From Eulemur rufifrons (lineage: Eukaryota; Chordata; Mammalia; Primates; Lemuridae), in NCBI RefSeq assembly GCF_041146395.1, contig NC_091009.1, positions 252,501-316,500 of the forward strand: a stretch of DNA of 64,000 nucleotides, read 5' to 3'. Shown here piece by piece: positions 25,091-34,909 of the stretch (position 1 is its first letter; each line of letters begins with the position of its first letter). The notes below the pieces were generated by a model that was not told the DNA's origin, did no database searches, and saw only the letters and a list, made by a program, of their open reading frames with translations. Both the position numbers and the translations under genes were made by a program.

Positions 25091-28000
25091 AAGGCAGGGA
25101 AATTTTGCAAGTTAGCTTTATAATTAGTAGCTGGAGGGTACGGGTTTTTTTTGTGTGTGGTCGATGTGGATGGGGGGGGTCAGGCCCTCGGTCAGTTCGC
25201 TGGTTAGTTTCTATTATCCCCAGAGAGGAGAAGTGGGCATGTGTTTGGCAGGTGAAAAGTTCGGATTCTGTTTCAGAGAATGAAACAGGATCGCATGCTC
25301 ATCCCGTTCCTTTAGGAAACTTTTGCTTCATCAGCTGGGAATCCACCATGGTTCTATATACTCTTCTATGTGTGGGCACAGGTAACTGGCTTGTTCCAAG
25401 AAGTATGCCGCAGAGCTTTTCAATTAAGCAGTACGTTGAAAATTATTTGCAGGTTTTCAGGTTTCACCATAATTCTCATAATGTTTGTATGTGTCTCCTG
25501 AAACCCAATATGGCTGCCAAGGACATAAGTATGCTGAGGCGTAGCTGACTTCGTGTTGCCTATTTTTGTTAGTGGAGACTGACAAGAAGCCATTCTTCTA
25601 AGTATCATCCCACCATCATTTTTCCATTGTTTAAAAATGCAGGGAAATTTTGCAAGTTAGCATTATAATTAGTAGCTGGAGGGTACTTTTTTTTTTTTTG
25701 TGGGGTCAGTGTGGATGGGTTGGTCAGGTCATCTGTCAATTCACTGGTTTGTTTTTATTATCCCCAGAGAGGAGAAGTGGGCATGTGTTTGGCAGGTGAA
25801 AAGTGCGGATTCTGTTTCAGAGAATTAAACAGGATCTGCATGGTCATCTCATTCCATTAAGAATCCTTTGCTTCATCAGCTGGGATTCCACCATGTTTCT
25901 ATATACTCCTCTATGCGTGGGCACAGGTACCTGGCTTGTTCCAAGAAGTATGCTGGAGAGTTTTCAAATTAACCAGTACGTTGAAAATTATTTGCAGGTT
26001 TTCAGCGTTTCACCATAATTTTGATAACGTTTGTATGTGCCTCCTGAAACCCAAGAAGGCTGCGACGGACATAACTATGCTGAGGAGTAGCTGACTTGGT
26101 GTTGCCTATTTTTCTTTGTGGAGACAGACAAGAAGCCATTCTTCTAAGTATCATCCCACCACCATTTTTCCATTGTTTTAAAATGCAGGGAAATTTTGCA
26201 AGTTAGCATTATAATTAGTAGCTGGAGGGTACGGTATTTTTGTGTGTGTGGTCGATGTGGATGGGGGGTGGTCAGGCCCTCTGTCAGTTCGCTGGTTAGT
26301 TTTTATTATCCCCAGAGAGGAGAAGTGGGCATGTGTTTGGCAGGTGAAAAGGGCGGATTCTGTTTCAGAGAATTAACGATGATCCCCATGGTCATCCCGT
26401 TCCTTTAATAATCCTTAACTTCATCAGCTGGAAATCCACCATGGTTCTATATACTCTTCTTTACGTGGGAACAAGTAACTGGCTTGTTCCAAGAAGTATG
26501 CCGCAGAGCTTTTCAATTAACCAGTACGTTGAAAATTATTTGCAGGTGTTCAGCGTTTCACCATAATTGTGATAACGTTTGTTTCTGCCTCCTGAAACCC
26601 AAGAAGGCTGCGACGGACATAACTATGCTGAGGAGTAGCTGACTTGGTGTTGCCTATTTTTGTTAGTGGAGACTGACAAGAAGCCATTCTTCTAAGTATC
26701 ATCCCACCACCATTTTTCCATTGTTTTAAAATGCAGGGAAATTTTTCAAGTTAGTATTATAATTAGTAGGTGGAGGGTCCTTTTTTTTTGTGGGGTCGGT
26801 GTGGATGTGGGTGCAAGGCCCTCTAGATGTTCGCTCGTTTGTTTTTATTATCCCCAGAGAGGAGAATTGGGCATGTTGTTGGCAGGTGAAAAGTGCGGAT
26901 TCTGTTTCAAAGAATTAAACAGGATCCGCATGGTCATCCGCTTCCTTTAAGAATCCTTTGCTTCATCAGCTGGGAAACCACCATGGTTCTATATACTCCC
27001 GTATGGGTGGCCACAGGTGACTGGCTTCTTCCAAGAAGTATGGCACAGAGCTTTTCAAATAAAAAGTACATTGAAAATTATTTGCAGGTGTTCAGCCTTT
27101 CTTCATAATTGCGACAACGTTTGTATGTGCCTTGAAACCCAAGATGGCTGCCACAGACAGAACTATGTTGAGGCGTAGCTGACTTGGTTTTGCCGATTTT
27201 TGTTAGTGGAGACTGACAAGAAGCCATTCTTCTAAGTATCATGCCGCCATCATTTTTCCGTTGGTTAAAAATGAAGGGAAATTTTGGAAGTTAGCATTAT
27301 AATTAGTAGCTGGAGGGTACGGTTTTTTTGTGTGTGTGGTCGATGTGGATGGGGGGGTCAGGCCCTCTGTCAGTTCGCTGGTTAGTTTTTATTATCCCCA
27401 GAGAGGAGAAGTGGGCATGTGTTTGGCAGGTGAAAAGGGCGGATTCTGTTTCAGAGAATTAACGATGATCCCATGGTCATCCCGTTCCTTTAATAATCCT
27501 TTACTTCATCAGCTGGAATTCCACCATAGTTCTATATACTCTTCTTTGCGTGGGAACAGGTAACTGGCTTGTTCCAAGAAGTATGCCGCAGAGCTTTTCA
27601 ATTAACCAGTACGTTGAAAATTATTTGCAGGTGTTCAGCGTTTCACCATAATTGTGATAACGTTTGTTTGTGCCTCCTGAAACCCAAAATGGCTGCCACG
27701 AACATAACTATGCTGAGGCGTAGCTGACTTGGTTTAGCCTATTTTTGTTAGTGGAGACTGACAAGAAACCATTCTTCTAAGTATCATCTTACCATCATTT
27801 TTCCATTGTTTAAAAATGGAGGATAATTTTGCAAGTTAGCATCATAATTAGTAGCTGGAGGCTACGGTGTTTTTTTTTTTTTTCCTGTGGGGTCGGTGTG
27901 GATGTGTTGGTCAGGCCCTCTGTCAGTTCGCTGGTTTGTTTTTATTATCCCCAGAGAGGAGAAGTGGGTATTAGTATGGCAGGTGAAAAATGCGGATCTG

Positions 28001-29555
28001 TTTCAGAGAATTATACAGGATCGGCATGCTCATCCCGTTCCTTTAAGAATCCTTTGCTTCATGAGCTGGGAATCCACCATGGTTCTATATACTTCTCTAT
28101 GCGTGGGCACAGGATACTGTCTTGTTCCAAGAAGTATGCCTCAGAGCTTTTCAATTAACCAGTATGTTGAAAATCCTTTGCAGGTTTTCAGCGTTTCACC
28201 ATAATTGTGATAACGTGTGTATGTGTCTCCTGAAACCCAATATGGCTGCCAAGGGCATAAGTATGTTGAGACGTAGCTGACTTCGTGTTGCCTATTTTTG
28301 TTAGTGGAGACTGACAAGAAGCCATTCTTCTAAGTATCATCCCACCATCATTTTTCCATTGTTTTAAAATGCAGGGAAATTTTGCAAGTTTGCATTATAA
28401 TTAGTAGCTGGAGGGTACTTTTTTTTTTTTTTGTGGGGTCAGTGTGGATGGGTTGGTCAGGCCATCTGTCAATTCACTGGTTTCTTTCTATTATCCCCAG
28501 AGAGTAGAAGTGGGCATGTGTTTTCAGGTGAAAAGTGCGGATTCTGTTTCAGAGAATTAAACAGGATCCGCATGGTCATCTCATTCCTTTAAGAATCCTT
28601 TGCTTCATCAGCTGGGATTCCACCATGTTTCTATATACTCTTCTATGCGTGGGCACAGGTACCTGGCTTGTTCCAAGAAGTATGCCGCAGAGCTTTTCAA
28701 TTAACCGGTACGTTGAAAATTATTTGCAGGTGTTCAGCGTTTCACCATAATTGTGATAACGTTTGTTTGTGCCTCCTGAAACCCAAGATGGCTGCCACGA
28801 ACATAACGATGCTGAGGCGTAGCTGACTTGGTTTTGCCTATTTTTATTAGTGGAGACTGACAAGAATCCATTCTTCTAAGTACAATCTCACCATCATTTT
28901 TCTATTGTTTAAAAATGCAGGAAAATTTTGCAAGTTAGCATTATAATTAGTAGCTGGAGGCTACGGTGTTTTTTTTTTTTTTTTGTTCCTGTGGGGTCGG
29001 TGTGGATGTGTTGGTCAGGCCCTCTGTCAGTTCGCTGGTTTGTTTTTATTATCCCCAGAGAGGAGAAGTGGGTATTAGTATGGCAGGTGAAAAGTGCGGA
29101 TTCTGTTTCAGAGAATTAAACAGGATCCGCATGGTAATCCCGTTCCTTTAAGAATCCTTTGCTTCATGAGCTGGGAATCCACCATGGTTCTATATACTTC
29201 TCTATGTGTGGGCACAGGAAACTGGCTTGTTCCAAGAAGTATGCCTCAGAGCTTTTCAATTAACCAGTATGTTGAAAATCCTTTGCAGGTTTTCAGCGTT
29301 TCACCATAATTGTGATAACGTGTGTATGTGCCTACTGAAACCAAATATGGCTGCTATGGACATAGCTATGCTGAGCCGTAGCTGACTTGGTGTTGCCTAT
29401 TTTTTTCAGTGGAGACTGACAAGAAGCCATTCTTCTAAGTATCATCCCACCATCTTTTCTCCATTGTTTAAAAATGCAGGGAAATTTTGCAAATTGGCAT
29501 TAAAATTAGTTGCTGGAGGGTACTTTTTTTTTTGTGGGGTCGGTCAGGATGGGTG
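25091..29555 (+). repeat. ~547-bp satellite core, mixed monomer order
   Basis: Eight further direct monomers of the same types as repeat A (landmarks near 25341, 25887, 26433, 26977, 27520, 28072, 28618 and 29175), but in rearranged order. For example, 25091-25600 combines the 'gtcgatgtgg' head with the 'aggaaacttttgcttcatc' tail of another type. The last monomer is cut by the provirus after 'gatgggtgttcagg'. No gene is seen. Confidence 0.9.
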
Positions 29556-29561
29556 TTCAGG
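29556..29561 (+). repeat. Proviral target-site duplication, left copy (TTCAGG)
   Basis: Six bases of satellite immediately before the TG of the 5' LTR, repeated at 35847-35852 after the CA of the 3' LTR. Six-base duplications are usual for class II (betaretrovirus-like) elements. Confidence 0.9.
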
Positions 29562-30358
29562 TGTTCAGCCTACGAATACTGAGTTGTAGAAATGCCCCCT
29601 GTATTTCTGGAGACAAGATTTGATTTCAGAAGTCAAATAAGGCTTTGCCTTAAGGAAAAGATAAATGTGTTAGTTCAAAAGCTGCCTCGTCTCAGGAGGG
29701 CGTCTTGCTGGTCAGTAGAAGCTGCATCTCAAGGAGACAGCTGTAAACTGGGCCTTTGGTTCTCACCTGTTTTGAAAGACAAGGCAGGCCTCCCTTAGGA
29801 CCAAAGGTTGCTGGTGCTGCTGACAGGTGGACCCCCGGAGATGAGAGCTAATCAGATAGATATGCTAATGCCCAAGCCGGGCCCAGATGGAACCATGCGG
29901 TTCAAGTAATTAACACAAAGCACAGCCCATGTTGACTTCTGGGATCATCTCTGTCTCCAAGAACACAATCACCAGAGCCAAGATGTCTCTGTTTGTTGCT
30001 AAAGTAATAGCCTTATCATAAAACTTAGAAGTTTGCCCCAAGAAGATTTTATAACCCATTGTTCCCCTAGTTAGAGTTAGTTAAAGGATCTGTAGTAGAC
30101 TTTTAGGAGACTTTGACCCTAAAGCAAACTGCCTGTTAGTATCAAAATCCCGTTGCCCTTGGCAACCGGAGCCTGTATGTACCCTATATAATACCTGTGT
30201 GGAGTTTCAGTTGGGGAAATATTTGATGCGGGTAAAATATTTCCATCCGGATACCCTCCTTTATCTATTTTCATAAACTTTCACTTTATAAACAAACAAA
30301 AAAAAAAAGAAAAGAAAAAAAAGGACCTCTTTGCGGGGAGCGTAGCTAACTCCCCGCA
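29562..30358 (+). repeat. 5' LTR (797 bp)
   Basis: It runs from TGTTCAGCC to CTCCCCGCA (TG...CA ends). A TATA box ('ctatataata') is at 30184-30193. The first 732 bp (to 30293) match the 3' LTR with three substitutions and no gaps. After 30293 the 3' LTR's ~180-bp segment is absent and an A-rich stretch (about 30294-30322) joins straight to the shared terminal 'ggacctctttgcggggagcg'. U3/R/U5 limits cannot be placed exactly, and no clear AATAAA is seen. Confidence 0.93.
30184..30193 (+). promoter_or_regulatory. LTR TATA box
   Basis: 'ctatataata' lies ~165 bp before the end of the 5' LTR, with a copy at about 35504-35513 in the 3' LTR. It is the likely proviral promoter core. Activity is not shown. 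Confidence 0.6.
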
Positions 30359-30361
30359 AAC

Positions 30362-30378
30362 TGGCGTAGTCGGCAGGA
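30362..30378 (+). other. Primer-binding site matching tRNA-Ser
   Basis: TGGCGTAGTCGGCAGGA begins three bases after the 5' LTR. It is the complement of the 3' end of tRNA-Ser (AGA-type ...TCCTGCCGACTACG plus CCA) as I know it. It is clearly not the Lys site (TGGCGCCC...) usual for HML/MMTV-like elements. Confidence 0.85.
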
Positions 30379-30490
30379 CACTCCGATAGGGTCTTGAAGG
30401 CAAAAGGCTTTGCTCGAGCGAAGAGTTCCCGAATTGCATCGCAAGGGACCTGGAGTGGATTGAAAGTCGCCCGCGCGTCTTACCTAGTGA

Positions 30491-30500
30491 GAGGTAAGTG
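30491..30500 (+). promoter_or_regulatory. Proviral major splice donor
   Basis: GAGGTAAGTG in the leader matches the vertebrate donor consensus (AG|GTAAGT, cut after 30493). It lies between the primer-binding site and the gag ATG, where the donor for spliced env RNA normally sits. Confidence 0.7.
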
Positions 30501-30547
30501 AACATCTCCAGGGCAAAGTAAATTATTATTCTGTCCGGATTAAAATA

Positions 30548-31650
30548 ATGAGGAAGACTATCTTTTCTGAGTATGTGGAATTGTTGAGAGCTTATTAAAG
30601 AGTACTAGAGTAATTGCCAAAAAGAAAAATCTCGAGAAATTGTTAATTTAATTTCCAAGCACTGTGAATGGTTCCCACCTCCGGGTGAGTTCAAGGTGCA
30701 GCAAAAGTAGTTGGCGCTGAAAACATTATGAAAAGCGCTCCGAAAATGAATAAATAAATAAATAAATTAAATTTCTCTATGTATTTAAAAGCTCTGCTCT
30801 TTAATTTCTCAAGCTCTACAGCTGTTTCATTCTAACTCAGAATTCTCTTTTAGCGAGACGGAGGATATCCGTCCTAAAATAAGCTTAGTAAAAGATCTGG
30901 AGCCTGTTTTTAGCAGAAAAGAGAAGGTCAATTGGGACCTTCCGTCTGCATTGGGCCAGGATAAGACAAAGCCAATAAAAGTAGGTACCGACCCTCTTCT
31001 CGGGTCTACAGAAAATATAGAAAAGAGAAAAAGAAAGAATTCTAAAGGAGAACTTTCACTTTAAGAGCTCTCTGCGCGGCTCAAGTCAGCCGCTTTAAGC
31101 TTGGGAACCGCTACTCTCTAATGCAAATGATTCCCTGAAGCATGATCCACCGTTGAGAGAGGCTGTTAAAAAAAAAAAAAACTTTTAAAGAACAAACTAA
31201 GATCTTAGAAAAGATGATCAGGTTATTGCTCAAATTCAACAGTGCTGTATTAGAACATGAGAGAAGATAGCTTCTCCTAAACAGTCTGTGTTTTCTTGTG
31301 TAAGATGTTAAAGAAAATGTTAATGAAACTTATGTAGATTTTATCACTAGATTACAAGATGTGCAAAAAACGGTTAGTCCGCCTGACTTAAAAAATTTAA
31401 TATTACATATATTGGCTTTTAATAATACTAATTCAAAATGTTAGCGGCTTTTACATCCGCCGCTCAAAAAAAAAAAAAAAAAAGGGTTTCGCCGAAAAGT
31501 TAAATCAGAGGCTTTTAAAATACAAATGTTGGCTGAGGCTAGCAGTGGGAAAGGCATTCCCAGAAAGCAAAAAACTGTCGTAAAATGTCTCGATTACGTC
31601 CGTAAAGGACATTTTGGAAAAAAAAAAAAAATTATAAACAACTTTCCGGA
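30548..31650 (+). pseudogene. gag remnant (MA, CA C-terminus, NC)
   Basis: Gag is the structural polyprotein. The likely start is the ATG at 30548. A matrix-like segment is recognisable around 30590-30705 (Cys, then 'EWFPPPGEF'). A capsid C-terminal segment is readable at about 31303-31463 ('ETYVDFITRLQ', 'LILHILAFNN'). A damaged CCHC zinc knuckle lies near 31586-31625 ('KCLDYVRKGHFGK', where the second Cys position is Tyr). In-frame stops (e.g. 30708-30710) and frameshifts separate the pieces. The ~1.1-kb length is well short of a normal ~2-kb gag, so the capsid core is deleted. Three long A-runs interrupt it (31168-31181, 31466-31483, 31618-31631). Confidence 0.8.
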
Positions 31651-31654
31651 GCTT

Positions 31655-31863
31655 TTATCACTGACCGGAGCTCTCTTACCTTAAAAGGGATTTCAGTACA
31701 TTTGGGTATAGTTGATTCAGATTACTCAGGAAAAATTTCAGTTAATGATGAGTTCCAATTTTGATTATCTTATTCAGGCTAGAGACCGTATTGCACAACT
31801 TCTATTGTTACCTTATATACAGAAGTTCTAAGGCAAGGAGGTTTTGGGAGCACTGGAACTAAA
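31655..31863 (+). pseudogene. dUTPase domain fragment upstream of protease
   Basis: Two frames carry pieces of a retroviral dUTPase: 'GIVDSDYSGKI' near 31705-31740, then 'ARDRIAQLLLLPY' near 31781-31820, then a Gly-rich 'GGFGSTG' end that runs into the protease. dUTPase hydrolyses dUTP. In betaretroviruses it is made as part of the pro frame, which fits its place here. At least two frameshifts and a stop break it. Confidence 0.8.
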
Positions 31864-32340
31864 GTGTATTGGCAAGCTTTAATTAATGACCAGAGACCTC
31901 AATTAGAGATTAAGTTAAATGGCAAATCTTTTGTTGGACTTGTAGATACTGGGGCTGATGTTACAATTATTTCTAAAAGTTTTTGGCCAAAGGCTTGGCC
32001 TTTACAAGAAGTTCCTACTGTTCTTACCGGAATAGGAACGATGACTGACATATTTCAAAGTCGACAAATTTTAAATTGTTCAGGTCCTGATGGACAGACA
32101 GCCACTTTAAAACCTTACGTGGCTAACATCACTATTAATTTGTGGGGAAGAGATTTGTTACAGCAATGGGGAGCATACATCAATATACCTAATACATCTG
32201 CTCCTGCTAAACAGATTATGTTAAATATGAATTATAACCCTTGTTTTGGTTTGGGTAAAAGGAGCCAAGGGGCTAAGACTTTCGAGGCACCAAAGGCACA
32301 TACTTCTCGGCATGGTTTATGCTATCCAAATTTTGGATAG
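31864..32340 (+). CDS. Retroviral aspartic protease with C-terminal G-patch-like motif (proviral, partial)
   Basis: An open 158-codon stretch. It is expected to be read through from upstream, so the GTG at 31864 is not taken as a real start. Active-site DTGAD (catalytic Asp codon at 31945) is followed by 'GRDLLQQWG' in the usual flap-to-C-terminal region. '[10 protein letters not shown]' near residues 125-135 resembles the G-patch that follows protease in betaretroviruses. This enzyme normally cleaves Gag and Pol. The frame ends at a stop (32338-32340) just after a slippery heptamer. The protease itself looks unbroken, but its upstream fusion partners are not. Confidence 0.85.
   Translation: MYWQALINDQRPQLEIKLNGKSFVGLVDTGADVTIISKSFWPKAWPLQEVPTVLTGIGTMTDIFQSRQILNCSGPDGQTATLKPYVANITINLWGRDLLQQWGAYINIPNTSAPAKQIMLNMNYNPCFGLGKRSQGAKTFEAPKAHTSRHGLCYPNFG
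32328..32334 (+). other. Putative pro-pol -1 frameshift site (A AAT TTT)
   Basis: The heptamer fits X XXY YYZ in the protease frame and lies one codon before the protease stop. A -1 slip here enters the frame of the RT stub (codons from 32334), which is the exact relation expected between pro and pol in betaretroviruses. A downstream pseudoknot was not checked. Confidence 0.65.
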
Positions 32341-32590
32341 CGGCCACTGCTGCTGAAAAGCACCATTATGCTCTGGCTTTAAATTGGATATCACAAAAGC
32401 CTATATGGACAGAGCAGTGGCCACTAAACCAAGAAAAATTGGGTGCTCTTCAAATATTAGGAGAAGAACAATTACAAGCAGGACATATAGAGGAGTCCAC
32501 CAGTCCGTGGAATTCTCCTATATTTGTTATTAAAAAGAAATCTGGCAAATGGCAAATGTTAACTGATTTAAAAATAATCAATATAATTAT
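32334..32590 (+). pseudogene. Reverse transcriptase N-terminal stub
   Basis: In the -1 frame relative to the protease the sequence encodes an RT start ('[16 protein letters not shown]', '[19 protein letters not shown]', 'MLTDLKIIN'). These are the conserved N-terminal RT motifs, covering roughly the first 80-90 residues. Similarity stops near 32580-32590. The YXDD active site, the RT remainder, RNase H and the start of integrase are absent, so this is a large internal deletion (about 2 kb by comparison with a normal pol). Confidence 0.88.
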
Positions 32591-33433
32591 ACAATTAATA
32601 ATCAAGCCAAACGTATTGTTTCTCATTGTCCCACTTGTCAATTAATTAATCAGCTTAAATTTTCTGCAGGACTTAATCCTCGAGGTCTCTCGCCAAATGA
32701 ATTATGGCAAATGGATGTTACTCATATTCCTAAATTTGGCAAGTTAGGTATTGTACGTGTTACTGTAGATACTTATTCCAGTCTTATTATGGCTACTCCA
32801 TCCTCTGGAGAAACTGTTAGACATGTACTTTCACGTTTACACTCCTGTTTTGTATAAATGGGAGTCCCAGCCACCATTAAAACTGACAATGGCCCTGCTT
32901 ACACTAGTCATTCTTTTGTAGCTTTTTATATTAAATGAGACATCAAGCACATTACTGGCATTCCTTATAATCCTCAAGGACAAGGTATTATAGAACGTAC
33001 ACATCAAACTTTAAAAAACATGTTATTAAAACAAAAAGGGGGAGGTAGACAGTCTCCCAAAGACAGAATAAATCAAGCCTTATTTACCTAAAATTTTTTG
33101 AATATTCATAAGGAAGGTAAATTAACAGCAATAGAAAAGCATTGGAATGGGAGTCCACAATCAGACTCTTTCCCTCACCAGCCTATCTGGTGGAAAGATA
33201 ATGTAGAAAATAAATGGAAAAAAGGATGGGCAAAGGTGTGGGGGAGAGTTTTTGCTTGTGTTTTGACAGATGACAGACCAACAGTCTGGATTCCAAGCAG
33301 AAGAATCAAACCCAGAGTGGAAACTCAAGGGGAAAAAGCAGAAGACACGTCAGGCACAGACCATGACGTGGGGACAGCTGAAGAGAACATACAAAGAAGC
33401 AGACAAGATATTGAACCGGACATTTGTACCTAA
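32591..33433 (+). pseudogene. Integrase (lacking part of the zinc domain, three stops)
   Basis: One frame holds the CC half of the HHCC zinc domain ('[10 protein letters not shown]', ~32624-32650). The DD35E catalytic triad follows: Asp codon 32714 ('WQMDVTH'), Asp codon 32885 ('KTDNGPAYTS') and Glu codon 32993 ('[10 protein letters not shown]'), with exactly 35 residues between the second Asp and the Glu. The C-terminal DNA-binding region contains 'WWKDNVENKWKKG' and 'VWIPSRRIKPR' (33185-33320). Stops at 32855, 32936 and 33089 kill it. Integrase joins viral cDNA to host DNA. This copy could not have done so unless the stops arose after insertion. The 3' end overlaps the env start. Confidence 0.92.
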
Positions 33434-33527
33434 AACGTCTGTAAATCTTTTTCTTGCCATGATCTGCGTGGTGAGCATGGTGGTAAGAGTGTCTGGCAAC
33501 CAGACACATCACTATTGGGCATTCTAA
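33270..33527 (+). pseudogene. env leader / signal-peptide fragment
   Basis: An 85-codon frame overlaps the integrase end. A tract beginning with the Met at 33363 ('TWGQLKRTYKEADKI') and then a hydrophobic segment ('NLFLAMICVVSMVVRVSG', about 33444-33500) looks like the long signal peptide of HML-type env. It stops just after 'HHYWAF' at 33525-33527, and the following surface-unit sequence is in another frame. Confidence 0.75.
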
Positions 33528-33529
33528 AA

Positions 33530-33909
33530 TTGCACCCACAGATATACCCCTTTGTAAGAAAGTAATAATTTCTGATCCTAAAACTTGGGTACAATGGGAC
33601 AATTATAGAGCTCACACGGGGCGCATTCTTGCTGGGTCCACATCTTATGGTGTTGTCCTAGACTGGAGTCCCTATGGACATCCTGCCTCCTCTCACAATT
33701 TTAAAAAGCTTCATTGGAATAAAACTGCCACCTCGATGTCTGTAAAAGACACTGACCTTAAAAGTCATATTACATGGCTCAATGATGGTATGAGCTCTCC
33801 AGCTCCTCATATTTTAGATGGCCCTATTCATGATCAATTGTGGAAAATATCAGCTTCTTTGCACCCTTTGCAGGCCTGGATTAGCACACACACTGGATAC
33901 AAACAATAG
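33530..33909 (+). pseudogene. env surface-unit (SU) fragment
   Basis: An open stretch in a frame different from both the leader and the downstream env half. It contains Trp- and His-rich text ('TWVQWDNYRAHTGRI', 'HWNKT' with an N-glycosylation sequon). Its reading continues at about 33880-33905 into the frame of the next entry, so a frameshift lies there. The length is far below a normal SU, so the first part of SU is deleted near 33525. Confidence 0.7.
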
Positions 33910-34909
33910 CCGAGAATGGACTTTTAATTTAAATTCTACTCATTATATTCAAGTTTGTGTTAGACTGCCTTACTTATTTATGATTGGACATGCTGTTTAT
34001 AAAGAACCTTCTTTCCTAGTGACCTGTGACAACTGTTCTTATTATACCTGTATTAAGAATTCTATAAAGTTCAACCCTTATAAAGAAACACTTTATATTT
34101 TCAAAGCCAGAACAGGACTGTGGTTACCTGTTAAAATGAATAGAGTCTGGCAAGAAACACCAGCAATGTTCCTTTTGGATAAACTACTTAACCACATTCT
34201 TAAACGTACAAAAAGATTTATTGGTCTCTTAATAGCAGCTATTTTGGGAATCATTGCTGTCACTGCTTCTGCGGCCACCGCAGGTGTGGCTCTACATCAG
34301 ACCGTTCAGACCACTGAATTTGTTCAAAACTGGCACCATGATTCAAATCAATTATGGTCTACACAAAATCAAATTGACTCTAAATTAGCTACTCAAGTGG
34401 CTGACTTACAGCAAGCAGTCACCTTGTTGGGAGACCAGGTTATAAGTCTACAAAAGCAACTTAGACTTCGTTGTGATTGGAATATCACTCAATTTTGTGT
34501 TACACCTCATATATATAATCAAACTCGGTTTCCTTGGGAAAACATCAAAAAACATCTACTTAATCAAGGAAATCTGACTGAAGAGATTAAAAATTTACAA
34601 CAAGAAATATTAAGTACCTTCAGTCACAAACTTAAATTGCTCTCTGAAGCTGACATTATTGATGACATCTCTTCTGGTTTGGAGTCAGCAGATCCACTTT
34701 ATCATCTTAAGAGCTATGGGAGTTCCACTATTGTAACTTTTAGCATTATTTTAATCCTTTGCTTGTGTTTATTTATAGTCTGGAGAAAACTCCGAAGCAG
34801 ACAAGAATCCAGAGACCAACTCCTCGCTGTGATGGCTGTCCAACTCCATCAACTTTCTTCAAAAAATAAAAAAGGGGGAGATGTTGAGCCTAAGAATACT
34901 GAGTTGTAG
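33818..34909 (+). pseudogene. env C-terminal SU plus complete transmembrane (TM) subunit frame
   Basis: A 363-codon open frame; true env homology starts at about 33885, so the ATG at 33818 is not a genuine start. Env mediates attachment and membrane fusion in intact viruses. Visible: N-glycosylation sequons, a furin-type site RTKR at residues 130-133, a hydrophobic fusion-peptide region just after it (about 134-160, rich in Ile/Ala/Gly), a heptad helix at about 165-215, a Cys219-x7-Cys227 loop, a second helix (~245-285), one membrane span (~304-322) and a short basic tail. It ends inside the 3' LTR. There is no CX6CC. Without leader and SU it is not a functional Env, although the TM half has no stop. 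Confidence 0.88.
34868..34881 (+). other. Polypurine tract
   Basis: AAAAAAGGGGGAGA directly before the TG of the 3' LTR. This is the plus-strand primer position in retroviral reverse transcription. Confidence 0.88.

Noticed and set aside
29592..29798. 68-codon frame repeated at 34912-35118
   Set aside because: It lies wholly in both LTRs and is duplicated because the LTRs are; no superantigen-like or other family match is evident.
30359..30380. Partial tRNA gene
   Set aside because: Only 17 bases complementary to a tRNA 3' end are present, directly after an LTR. This is a primer-binding site.
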